The notes beneath the pieces were generated by a model. The model saw nothing but the letters and a program-made list of their open reading frames with translations, searched no databases and had not been told where the DNA came from. Made by a program: the position numbers and the translations under genes. Below are positions 38,101-49,387 of a DNA stretch of 64,000 nt, piece after piece. Source of the DNA: Sinotaia quadrata (taxonomy: Eukaryota > Mollusca > Gastropoda > Architaenioglossa > Viviparidae); the NCBI GenBank assembly GCA_028829895.1, contig CM054179.1:71300391-71364390 (forward strand), read 5' to 3'. Position 1 is the first letter of the stretch, and every line of letters begins with the position of its first letter.

Positions 38101-39655
38101 TTTTGTGACATGCATACATAATAAATATAGCTATTTTCATTGTTATAAATAATCCAAGAAACTTACCCTATCAAGGTTTCCTTAGAAATGATAATAATTT
38201 TTATCTTTTCTCATGCTTTAACATGTAAAATAATTAGATTTAATCCAATTATTTTTTGCACTTCATGTCAAAATAGTACACTTGCCCAGAGAATGAGCCA
38301 TATATCATAATCATATATATGTCAGACAACTGCTATCAACTTTTTTTTTAAGTTGTTTTTTTTCTGGCTCTTTTTCAGTCTTTGGTTGTGCATTGCCTTT
38401 CTATATAGGCCTACAGGCCATAAACAATCATAATTGTTTCGAAAGTACATTAGCATTCTTCAATCTCTTGCTTGGGTGTTAGCAAAATTTAGTTAACCAA
38501 TACAAATAACCACCTAATTGATCACTGATTAATTTTTAATTAAATAAAGTTTGGATCTTCATCTCAGCAATTATTTTTTCATAACTTTATGCATGCAGCA
38601 TTTGGCTCTTGAAGTAGAGAAATATAAATGATCAGTCACAAACTAAAGAAATAAAATTATATATTTCATAATGTACATATATAATCAAGTATTGTAATCT
38701 TTCATTCCTACAATCCTAGTAATATCTGGTTCTTCTTATTTTTTTTTTTTTACAAAAAATGAAAAATCCTAATTCTTCATCTATTATTATGTTTAAAACG
38801 TTTTTAATTAGCCTACTGCTTTTATGTCGATTTCAAAAGGTGAGAGTTTTGACATTTTAAATTTCAAATCTTGAGTATTCTTAACTATTTTTTAATTCTG
38901 ATTAAGTTTTGGCATAGGCGTAGCATGTGTTATTCAACTTATTGTATTTTTAAGACAATTTCTCAATTATACAAGGTTCAATGTCTAGTTTAGTTTTAAT
39001 AGAAGATTCAGTCCAATAAAAGATTAAGATAAACAAACAAGTCATAAACTCATAAGAAAGATTACCCCGCTTTCATTATTCTGCTTTCTCTTGACTTTTA
39101 ATCTCTGGTGCGTGTGGGGAAAGAAATTTCTCTTTTCGTTGTCAATTATTAAAATAAACAAACGGCCTAATCACTAAAATACAAGACAGCTGAAATACTA
39201 AGTCAAAATAAACTTAGCAATAATTTTCACATTGTTATAATTTATAATTAGGCCTATATCAAGTATATGGTCAATAACACATTTAAACAAGAGTGAAGAT
39301 ATTATTTCAACGCTAACTCATTAATGTACGATGATTTCGCAGAAGATAGAAGAGGAAGTTCATCCTTAATAGTAATAATTAAGATGATGTCCAAACAATC
39401 GAATTCAAATTAGTAATGTATCTTGTTCAGGTTTAACTTTCCTACCTCATTTTTTTGTACACGTCACACGAGACACGTGTTTATTAATGTCAAGTTCTAC
39501 AAAGTTTCAAATGCAAACTTACAAACAGGGATGGCTGATACAATTAAAGCATTGCCATAAAACAAAGCTGACGATTTTGTCGAAACGTTTCGGCTAAAAT
39601 CTTGTAATAAAAGTTCTTCTTCCCGAGAGAGCTTGTTCTTGTTGCCACCAGCCAT
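32150..39655 (-). CDS. SSR3: SSR3: translocon-associated protein subunit gamma (TRAP-gamma), five coding exons
   Basis: TRAP-gamma is a four-pass ER membrane subunit of the TRAP complex, which sits at the Sec61 translocon and helps secretory and membrane proteins enter the ER. Coding exons on the minus strand: 39655-39523, 37534-37408, 36886-36794, 36282-36151 and 32216-32150. All junctions are GT/AG and phases agree throughout, giving 183 codons plus TGA; the human protein is about 185. Exon 1 reads [20 protein letters not shown], with the family block LLQDFSRN and KSSALF; exon 2 carries the loop [11 protein letters not shown]; exon 3 is a charged cytosolic stretch (KREDAV...KKEKDER); exon 4 carries [19 protein letters not shown] and the third membrane span; exon 5 gives [18 protein letters not shown] and the stop. 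Membrane spans lie near residues 29-48, 57-77, 140-156 and 164-180. The start at 39655 is chosen because MAGG aligns with the family N-terminus, although the frame is open further upstream. AATAAA on the minus strand lies at about 32045-32050. Introns hold a MITE and a short tandem array. Confidence 0.95.
32252..32400. repeat. Tandem repeat, about 52 bp x 3, in SSR3 intron 4
   Basis: Three diverged units centred on 'acacatgttcaacatctctctcataagcttggct' follow one another about 35 bp upstream, in SSR3 transcription sense, of the last exon. Confidence 0.6.
34204..34530 (-). other. Unassigned 108-codon open frame with a signal-peptide-like start, inside SSR3 intron 4
   Basis: The frame begins [20 protein letters not shown] and then LVLESSNG, which looks like a secretory signal peptide. 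The remainder has a few cysteines, ending ...[16 protein letters not shown]. It lies on the SSR3 strand within intron 4. No family is recognised. A good splice acceptor also falls inside it (poly-T then AG before CGTTTGGTG), so it might be a fragment of a nested exon or simply chance. It is not the last exon of SSR3, which is at 32216-32150. Confidence 0.2.
35400..35817 (-). mobile_element. TGTGGCAG-family MITE copy in SSR3 intron 4
   Basis: Contains, in reverse orientation, the family blocks 'ctaagtccattctttctttatcagccagtt', 'cttctagcatattttccacctgagttgtttactcc' and the end aaatttactctgccaca at 35817. The left limit is approximate. Confidence 0.7.
37889..38303. mobile_element. MITE with 30-bp terminal inverted repeats in SSR3 intron 1
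   Basis: Positions 37889-37918 and 38274-38303 are inverted copies of a 30-bp sequence beginning ATATGGCTCATTCTCTG, with one mismatch. The enclosed 355 bp are AT-rich and without a coding frame. The structure fits a non-autonomous DNA transposon of about 415 bp. The superfamily is not assignable from the ends and no clear target duplication was seen. Confidence 0.75.
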
Positions 39656-39925
39656 TTTGACATCAGTACAGGAAAAGGTTAATATCAACAAATGCAAAAT
39701 AAATATAATAAGTGCTTACAATATGATTTGCATTTCACTTCTAAATGAAAACTATCAATTATAAGGTGGATTAAACTATATGGATTGCGTATTTAAATTA
39801 AAAAGCAATATTACTTCTATTTAAGAAAGTTTGTATAGTTTGGTATATATAGATAAATAAGATCGGTCACTCTGCATTCACATGCATGCGACATTAAGGT
39901 CAACCTTAACTGCAACTTGTGCAAG
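39656..39925. promoter_or_regulatory. Shared (bidirectional) promoter interval of SSR3 and MRPL20
   Basis: Only 270 bp separate the SSR3 ATG (minus strand, 39655) and the MRPL20 ATG (plus strand, 39926), so both 5' UTRs and core promoters must lie here unless non-coding first exons exist. The interval is AT-rich, with a TATA-like run near 39844-39850 and a CATGCATGCG stretch at 39881-39890. An inverted repeat TTAAGGT-CA-ACCTTAA spans 39894-39909, 16 bp before the MRPL20 ATG. It includes AAGGTCA, the form of a monomeric nuclear-receptor half-site. Promoter function is inferred from position; factor binding is not shown. Confidence 0.6.
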
Positions 39926-42900
39926 ATGGTTTTTTTGACAGCAGCACTTTGGCGTACGCCAGGGAAACCTGATAAATTTTGGAAGCGACAAATGGTCAAG
40001 CGTTTGACATGGGTACATACATTTGTTTATTATAAATTAAAAAACTATTGTTCCAATGGAAACTAAGTGTACACTACTGAACTTTATTGTTTTTAATTTT
40101 AGTTGTGCAACTACATTCATGTGAGAATTTATTGTCATAAACTCTTGATTAATCATCGGTTGTAATTTGATTTAAATATTTTTAATGATTTTTAAATTTA
40201 CAATAAAAAATAATAGTTTTTTTTAGCAAGAAACAAACATACTGTTACTGATTATCATTTATAATTAATATTAATATTTATCACACAAGCCATAAATGTT
40301 GTCATGCAAGTATTGTTGTATATATTTTTCCAGTTACTCTAGGAATTTTTAAAATAATCATTCGGAAATTTTATTTTATTTGTATCTGTTACATAGATTT
40401 TTTTCAGAATGGACAGATAAATTTATTTGAAAAAACTTTGCGGGTCAGTAACAGTAACACCTGATGAGTTAAATGTATAACTAATATATAAGTAATAAGC
40501 AAATGTACTTATACGTTTTGAATTTGAATGCATGCCATTTGCGAGAGAGAAGCATGCATAGAGGCATATTCAATGCATAGATATCGAGTGCCATTCAGTG
40601 TATTGTTAGCTGCATCAAAGTAACTCATTAATATTCAGATCAGATCAGATTCAAATTTGTGGAATCAGAATAGAAAGGTGGAGTCGGATTTTTAGTGGAA
40701 GTCAAGAGTCAGTAAAAATGTCCTGACTCTGACTCCAAATTTTACAAGACTTGAAGCTAATGCAGATCCATGTTTGAACATGAGCAGGGGGAGAAAATTT
40801 TTTTTAAAAAATGAAATGACATCTCAAGGTAGTTGTTTATTATTAATTTAGTATATTTTAAGCAAGGGAAATAAAGTACTTTTTTTTCACAGTTTAACCA
40901 AAAGGTATTTGTTTTGTGTACTGGTATTTTATTTTTGTTTTTCATTTATTTTATAAGTTATGCAAAAGTGAATACCGCTAGTAAAGTTTTAGCAGAAATA
41001 AAATTAATGCCATTATAGTATTTAAGTTGCATCATTTTAATTGCACCTCACTATCAGTATCACATGTATCAAACACTAAATTGACTAATGCTGCTCATAT
41101 GTTGTTTTTATATTGACTGTTCTTTATTTAGTTTTTGATCAGTTATATATTATTATAGAAAAGCAAATTTTACAAACAAACTTAATGTCATAAATATAAT
41201 AAAATTTAAAAGGGGGTTTTTTGGTTGGTTTTGTAAAGGCACATTCAGCTTTTTGACAGTACTAAAACTACTATTAACATATTTTTCTAAACTTCTTTTT
41301 AAATAAAAATTCCAATATTTTAGCATATATAAGTTTTGGTGTTTGATAATAATAAATTTCTTTACTCAAACCTCACTTGATAATACTATTTATTATCAAG
41401 TTAGCACCCAGAATGCACAGTTCACAATGTTAAAGAAATAAAATAATAAACATATGTAATTACTACGATTGCTTAAGTAGCCTATAGTATTATATATTTT
41501 CTTTTAACTATGCTTAAAAGCATTGCAAATTGTAACTGACCACATGACTGAGAAAATAAATAAGAATTAATAAATTAAATTTATGTGTACTACTACTAGT
41601 GTTACTAACAAGATACATGCATTTATTTGTAACTGTATATATCTCAATCACAGCACTTCTATGGACGAAGACGCAACTGTTACAAGATCGCTATGCCAAA
41701 TCTACGACATGCTTTAAAATATGCCACACAAGATCGTAAGCTGAAAAAGATACAAATGATACACGTAAAAGTTTTTTGGTTTTGTTTTTATTATTATTTG
41801 TTGAGTGTTCTTATGATTGATACTGTATAGTCTATCAAGTATCATATTCATAATCCTAGCCAATACTTGCAACATTTGGTTGAAGGTGATGGAAAGTAGG
41901 CAACAGTTGTAATATGCTCAAACCTTTCAGAACTGCCACACTGAAGAAGAAATAATGTAACAGAATACCAAGCAGATTTAACAGCATTTGAACTTCATAC
42001 AAGTATATTACAAACCAGGACAAAACAGATATTTAATTTCAGTATCATCATGATAAGTTGAGATGCATTCAGTCTCACCTTAATGCAACTATCAGTAAAC
42101 AATCCTTGCATACTTGTTCAAAATGGATTTTATTGTGTAATTTAATGACTGCTACATTTGTTAACCATTGCAGAAAAAAATGCCCTCTTCAGATATTCCT
42201 AATGAGCAAGCTGGGATAGCTCACTGAAGCTTACCTCTCTAATGTAAATACTTCCTAATCTTACAGCACAAAATTACTGTACATTAGTTTTATTTTTTTA
42301 AATCCTTTAATTCAAATCAAGAGAAACAAATACTCATTAAATTGTTAATTGGTACTACTTTTAAAACTTACCTTTCAGTAGATGGTCTAACTTCTCAGCT
42401 TCATATTTAAATCTCTTTATATATTAAAGCTGCTTGATTCTGTGTATTACAACTGTTTGAAATCAGGATTGCTAGTGTCTTAGTTAACTCACTTTGTCTA
42501 TTACAACTGTTTGAAACCAGAATTGTCAGCATATTAATAGTTTGTGTACATTTATTACAGCAGATTGTATAAAGCTGAGACTGCTGTAACCCAAGATTCA
42601 GCTCTATATTAAAGCTGTTTGATGCAAGGATTGTCAATTTCACAGATAACTCACTCTTCATATTAAAACTCTTTGAAATCAGAATCATCAGTATCAGTCA
42701 CCTTGGATTGTCACCATAGTTAATTCATAATTTTGTAGATTATAGATGTTTGAAAACAAGATTGTCAGCTTCATAGTTAATTAATTTTGTGTATTAAAGC
42801 GTTTTGATACCAGAATTATTAGCATCATAGTTAATTCTCTCTATGAATTACAGCTGTTTGAAAATGGGATTGTCAGTTTCATAGTTACCTAACTTTGTGT

Positions 42901-45900
42901 AGTATAGATGTTGGAATCTTAAGATTTTCAGCTTCTTAGTTGTCAGTTTCACAGTTAACTCATTTTGTATATTAAACTCTTACAGCTATTTGAAACCAGG
43001 ATTGCAGCAGCTTGTGCTGAACATGGAATTCAGTTCTCTACCTTTATGTCTACTCTTGATCAGGTAATTACAGTTTTGTTTTTATATTTTTTTAAATTAA
43101 CATATGATTGCTAATTAGGCAGCTATTTTTTCAAAGTTTTTGGAAATGAATGAAATTTACACCATATAACAATCATGGTGAAAGAAGTCAGTTTACAACA
43201 AATGGTTGCTTAATCTTTCTTACTTTTTTTTTTTAACGCAATTTTCAAAAATGGGGAAAAAATGCTTTTTACACGTATTTTACACTTTACCATTTTTGCA
43301 TCACCCTAAAGTAAAAACTGATTATCTGCAGAGCTAAATTTTTGCATACCTCATGTATCCAATGCTGACATGAAGCCTGATTTGTTCTGAGGCAATAGCT
43401 TTCTTCATTTTTCAGTTATTGATTCTCAAAAATGAGAAAAAACACAAATTGAGCAATGGCATTTTGAGCCAACACTGAAAATGAACGATCTGCGACTTCA
43501 AAATTTATATTTCAAGGAAATAGCAGTCAAACTTTTGGGATAGAGTGATGCACTGACTAACCTATTTTCAAACTACAGAAGCGATAATGATGATAAGGAC
43601 AAATTTAATAATTCTGCTTTAAAAATAGAGATATGTTTACAGATAAAATAATCACACAGAGTATAGTAATCATTATTAAATGCTTACAAAAAGATCTTAC
43701 TAATAATAGGTTTCAAATGTTTGTATAAAATGTCAGAAAAATCAGCGGTAGCGTCAACACGTGTGTCGCACGTGGAAGTCATGACTGAAACGGGATGCGT
43801 ACTACAGGTTTTTAATTTAGTGGATCTTGCAAGGGTCACTAATCGAGGACAATGGCAAATCATTAGAAAGATGTTGAAATTCCGCAGAACATGATATTTT
43901 TTTTCATTATTTTGTGATAAATATTTCTTCTGAAAAATGTATCGTGAACTTTTTAGTTTGAAAATTTATTTGGTTATTCGCAACAAACAAAAGTGAAAAA
44001 TATATGAGTGTAAAGAGTTATCTGTCCTCTATTTAAAGGACCAATCAGTTTTGAAGTTACAAAACATTGCAGGCTCTGCTTTCTTCTTAAAACTTGGAAC
44101 CCGAAAACGTGAATTTTATTTTTTCGGCCGTGAGGCCACATTTGACCCATTTTTGTTTACAACCCTAAGGTACTTTCATCAAAGTTTATGGCTACTATAA
44201 TAGAATTCAACAACAACACAGTTCAAAAAACAAAACATCGATCTTTATTTTCATATAAAAATGGTTAGTTGAGGTTTAATGTGAAAAAACTGCTCTGGAG
44301 TAAAGTTTAGCAAATTTGTGTGCATTTGCGAGTTTTTGCCCGTAAAGTGGTGGCGTTGGGACTACCTAATATAATGGCTGAACTGGTTTATTTATTTAAA
44401 ATCACTGAGAAATATATTTGATATAGCCTGTGTCACAATATTATTATTGGAATATTGCATTGTTACAAGATAACATGATTATTTTCAAACCTAAACAGTA
44501 TGTTTTTCTTCTTGGAGTATATACAAATTTCATATTTATTATTTCAAGAAACTTTACTTATTATCTCAGACTGTTTTACTTTTGCATAGTGAGAAGATTG
44601 CTTAAACATCAATAATTTGTTTGCTTTAAATCATTGACCTACATGTAAAAAATTTTCTTAATCATCTGCTTATATAAATACACACACACACACACACACA
44701 CAAAGACACATGCATACATGCACCTCCATAATCACTTATAGAAGAATTTCTTGTATGGATTCAGAGACTATATATTTTGCAGGTTAATATTGCTTTGGAT
44801 AGAAAGGTGTTAGCAGACCTGTGTATCTTTGAGCCACGTACATTTCAGGTAACAAATAAAAACAGTGTATGAGGGGATTGAAGGAAGAGGGTTCTAATTA
44901 ACCAGCAGAATTATAATAATAAACTTTGTACATACTCACATGTAATCAAATGTGAATTTTGAATGTAAACATTGTATCTGTAACATGATTCCAGAAAGTT
45001 GAAAGTTCTGTTTCTTTTAACTTGAAGCACAAAATGTTCAGCAGTAAAAAGCAAGTTATTGTAATGCGTTTTTCACATGTCTTTCTGCTGATGCACAGCT
45101 TGGTTTTCTCTGTAATAATGGCCTGTCCCTGAATCTGGAGTGTTTACATCTTTGGCTGCTTTCTTGCTCAGGCATCCTTTTTTCTAAATCTAGAACTATT
45201 TATAGTTTTTCTTCATGTTTGTGATTTGTTGACTACCATTTGTTTGTCACACCCATCTCTTAGTTGAGATTCTCCATTTATGATGGAAAAGTATATTTTT
45301 GAATATTTTTTTTCTCACAACACTTATCCTGTTTGTATGCATGCAACAATAAGTAATACTATGGTTTCTGAGAAGAGGGTTAGCCAAGTTTTTGAAGCAC
45401 TTTGTTTCTATTATTTCACCCCTCTCATCCTAATTTCTTTCAACCTGGATATCAGATCTGACTTGACAACCATTACAACAAATGGCTACCACAGTCTACG
45501 TATTCTTAAAAATATATATATATATATTCCTGTCTAGACTAGCCTTTCTCAACCTTTTTTACCCTGGAAAACTTGAGAAATAATTTTCAGATCCCCAGCT
45601 GCATAAAAATTATATATCTACAGCTCATGATATCTTAGCATGATTGTAAAAGTTATAAATATAATAATCCAATAATAATTGTGTGCTTGTTTCAGTAAAG
45701 AATACATTTCTGTGGATGTTTTTATTTTTACCAGCTTATTAGCCCACTCTTTTTGTTTGGTTCTCCCTCCCACGCAAATAATATCAACTGTAATGAAAAT
45801 CAGTAGTGTATTTAGAGGAAACTTCAGAGTTTCCTTTTTAAAAATTGCCTACTTGTTTTTTTTTACCTTATCCAAGCAAGTTGTCATAAATTTTTACTCT

Positions 45901-46866
45901 ACAAGATGCTAGCTAACAATCTTATGGTGTGTGGTATATGGTATATGCAAGAGTAATTTTTTTCCCTATTTAAAACTAAAAATGAATTTATAGCAAACCT
46001 TTCTTGGGAAACAAAACAGATAGATAAGATTAGCTTAATTTTCTTGAAAGTAGTCTCTTTTTTTCCCCTTTTATAAATTGTAAAAACACTTAAAGCAAGC
46101 ATAATATTAATAAATTTCTGTTCAAGAATTGGATTAAGCCAAAATTGGATTTTATTTTTCTAAAGGTAGTCTCAGTCGATTTAATTTAAATAATGGTTAT
46201 AAATTGATTTTAATTAACGCTATTACAACATAAAAGTGTATAGATAATATTTAATAGTAAAGTTACGTAAAACCTTAAGCAAAAGCAATATGAATAAATA
46301 TATAATCTGAGACACAATTTTATACAAGACTTTGAAAAAACTGATTGACGTGATCATGCTCAAATGCAGGCCTAGGAGTTACAGAATTATTGTACTCCTG
46401 TTGGTAATTTGGAAGGGAGAGGCTGACATCATCAGCCTATTGTTTTCCCCTTTGTGCAATGAATTATCAATGGCCTCCCCTGTCTAGGGCTGAGAGCACA
46501 GTCCTATTGCAAGGGGCTGAAAGATCTCTAATTGAGATTGATAACAAAGCTGCTTATTAACTGCCCATTTTTGAAAGCACTAACATCACTCGGTGCACTA
46601 AGTTCTAAAAAAAATGTTTACGTTATTTTTCAGTCATGATCCCTTTGGACATCCCAAGCAATCTCTGGTTATATAATTACGAAAATTAACTTATACTTCT
46701 TAGATCAAGTACAAAATTTAAGATTATTTTGCATATTAATTTTAAATTTTCTTACTTAATTTATCTTTTACAGAGTCTTTGTGAGCTGGTGAGAAAAAGA
46801 TACATGGAAATCATAGACAAAAACTTGCATCCTTCAAGCAAAGTGTTTACAAAGGGAATGCTTTGA
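39926..46866 (+). CDS. MRPL20: MRPL20: mitochondrial large-subunit ribosomal protein bL20m, five coding exons
   Basis: This protein belongs to the bacterial L20 family and is part of the mitochondrial large ribosomal subunit, where it binds 23S-type rRNA. Coding exons: 39926-40012, 41654-41764, 42986-43063, 44783-44848 and 46774-46866. Every intron is phase 0 with GT/AG ends, giving 144 codons plus TGA; human MRPL20 has 149. The start MVFLTAALW matches the vertebrate MVFLTAQLW, which fixes the ATG. Exon 2 carries the basic RNA-binding core HFYGRRRNCYKIAM and LKYATQDRKLKKI. Exon 3 reads LFETRIAAACAEHGIQFSTF, equivalent to the vertebrate block RITAASQEHGL. Exon 4 reads NIALDRKVLADLCIFEPRTF, close to the family's LNRKVLADLAIYEPKTF. 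Exon 5 ends KVFTKGML. An ATTAAA at 47072-47077 is a possible poly(A) signal. The gene is head to head with SSR3. The DNA just before exon 3 is an array of degenerate copies of the exon 3 splice-acceptor region. Confidence 0.96.
42415..42985 (+). repeat. Degenerate tandem array of about 54-bp units, related to the MRPL20 exon 3 acceptor region
   Basis: Roughly nine or ten diverged units of the form 'agttaactcactttgt...attacaactgtttgaaa-ccaggattg-tcagcttcat' run straight into exon 3. The true junction (aactcattttgtatattaaactcttacag then CTATTTGAAACCAGGATTG) is itself the last unit. Several units keep an AG or CAG before CTGTTTGAAA, for example at 42851-42853. Confidence 0.75.
45539..45640 (-). 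mobile_element. hAT-type MITE fragment in MRPL20 intron 4
   Basis: Begins CTAGCCTTTCTCAACC and continues with blocks (gaaataattttcaga, ctgcataaaaatt) that match, in reverse orientation, the right half of the element at 58533-58714. The other end is missing or too diverged to see. Confidence 0.6.
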
Positions 46867-49079
46867 AAGATGCTAAAGGGAGAATCAAATTAGAATCTTG
46901 TGAATATTTTGTTCACAACTTAGGAAATGTGTATTAAGATCACCACAGTATGCTTGTTAATGTGCATTCATGTTTGCTGATTGCTTATATGTTTATAAAT
47001 GTGATGAATGTTGTTTATATATGTTGAGTTTTAGATTTTAAGTCATTTTTGTTGTATAGGTATGTGAAAAGATTAAAAGAAATTCACAATATTCATATAA
47101 GTTCTGTCAAATGTTCTTAAAATAATCAAGGAAAATAATTCAATTGCTCGATCATGTTAGAAATGAAAGTAATTAAACACACAATGGCTCTCCTGTTTGT
47201 TAACATTATGCTTTAATAATAATATGGATTAAATTGAAAGTTTGATGATGGAAACAGTATATTAAACTTTGAAAAATGAACACCTTTAAATTTAATCTAT
47301 AAAATAATTACCGCATTCTGAGATGTGAAACAAAATACAGGGAAATAATGTACACTTTTGTCACCGTAAATAATGTGCACAAAAGGTTATAAATTCATGC
47401 AGTGTGCTTAAAATTCACTTTTAAACTGGTATTGTACATACAAGTCAGATTAATACAATATGTATATGATTTTGATGTCACACCATCTGGATGATTGAAA
47501 ATGACAAGCAGTGGCTGGAGACAACTCTTACTACAGCATTTTACTGAAAGGATTCTTTCAGATTCCTCAACAAATCACTAGTTTAATAATGCAAACTTTT
47601 TAAATGCTCAATAAATTAAATTATTCATTGTATCTATTTATAAAACATTGATATTGTAATTGAACATTGGAAAATTAAATTCATTCCTAAAATGTAATAA
47701 TAACTTTTTACACTTACACATTACTAGAATCAATAGATCATACTAATTATTCTATGATTAATGGTTGTCACCATTTAATGATTACACTGACATATTGGCT
47801 ATCAGAAATGTTTCAACTATATTCAGCATTGTATAATAATTAAAGCTAATTATCATTTCTTCAATAAAAAGATAGGATTGCCAATTTGGAAATTTTACTT
47901 CTTAGCAAAAAGACATGAATAATACTGAAACACAAGCAATTGCAGAGTCTAGGTATCCAGTCAATTGCTCTATTAATAAGTTTGGCATAAGCCTCTGAAA
48001 GAAAGAAATGTGAACATGTTCAAAATAAAACATAGCATAAACATCATAATAAAACCTAACCATTCATACAATATAAAGACGCTTTTACCTTATTCAGCCA
48101 AGGGTTTTGCTCTGCATACACGACCCACTAGGGAAGGACCCGATTTCCAATTGTTCACCAAAGAGACAATTGCAGAAATGAGTGACGATAAAAATTCACT
48201 ATCGTCCTTTTATCACACCTGTGCCTATTAGACACGCTTTCGATCTGGCCAATTACTTAGCGCTAATATGATTACGGCTTTCTAACAGCTTCTAAACACA
48301 TGCACCGACATAGTTAACACGCTTCCCATTGTATACCCCAAAACATACACACGCTGCAAAATAATCTCTAGCTACGCTATTTGACCATTGATCACAAACA
48401 TTTAGACAACAAACACTGGATCACTTATCTAAACATCAAACACCGGTCAGTAACTCTACCACCATGCAGGATTCATTCGTTCAGGACCTCACTTCTAAGT
48501 CAACATGACGCAATACACACGTCATTCAAATTACAATAGCAATTTTAAATGCAACAATGAAAATTTATAATAAAATATATGGGAAAATTCCCCATCATGC
48601 AACACACACACACTTATCAATACACTTCACCCACAGTTGTTATTGAGTACAAATAGAAAGCTTACCCAAGTACATAAACCAAGGTAATGTTTTCACAATT
48701 CTAATGAATTGTAAATTCCTGTTTGTGTGGGAATCCAACACAAATATTCAGACTCGTATCCAGTAATAGAATTTATATTCATTATTATTAGCTTAATTAG
48801 AAGACAAATCAAGGTCCAATGGGCAACTCTTGAAGAAGATACATGCTCAGTGCCAAAGTAGTGAAGCATCAGATGATGGCGATGTACATCAACATCAAAA
48901 ATATTAACTTCACTAGGAAATATGACTCTTCAAACAGTAAATTTAGCTGTTTTTTTCTTTTTAGACAGAGATGATGATGCGGTGCTGACGTCTCAGTGCG
49001 TTATTCGTGATGGTGTTGTATCTAATGATACAATGAAGCCTTCATAATTTGGGGCATTTCAATTCTAAACATTAAACTT
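46867..49079. other. Intergenic: MRPL20 3' region, then no recognised gene
   Basis: 46867-48000 is AT-rich and includes the MRPL20 3' UTR (ATTAAA at 47072). 48080-48570 is GC-richer with several CpGs and no recognisable coding motif; it could be an old LTR or an unseen promoter or first exon. The PLEKHM1-like 5' exon was looked for here without success. Confidence 0.4.
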
Positions 49080-49386
49080 ATGTTCAAAACCAAAAGGAAG
49101 GATGCTGGGTGATGTCCTGTGGGGGTTTCCGCAGGTTGTGTCATATCCATCACCATTTATGCCTGGTAATCTGCTGATTGATGGGATCTTGGTTTGTCCA
49201 CTGCCACAAATTAATGTTCTTTAGTTTGTCTCTCCACCTGATCTTCAGTAAGTTGCGAAGGCAGCCATTGACGAATACTTGAGTTTGTTGGTTAGGGTGT
49301 TGGTGACTCTCCAGGTCTCTGAGCTATAGGGGTAGACAGACTTAACATTGCTGTTGAAAATTCGTAGTTTGTTGCGGACAGATAGG
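49080..49386 (-). mobile_element. LINE reverse-transcriptase C-terminal fragment
   Basis: The reverse strand reads NKLRIFNSNVKSVYPYSSET, then LLKIRWRDKLKNINLWQWTN, then NLRKPPQDI. These correspond to the conserved tail of endonuclease/RT LINEs (NVKSVLLYG.ETWR ... RWP ... NLW.RTNQ ... GHTLRKP). It is 5' truncated and carries a stop in the W.WI.H block. It ends abruptly at about 49386, where plus-strand Gypsy sequence begins. Confidence 0.75.
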
Positions 49387-49387
49387 G

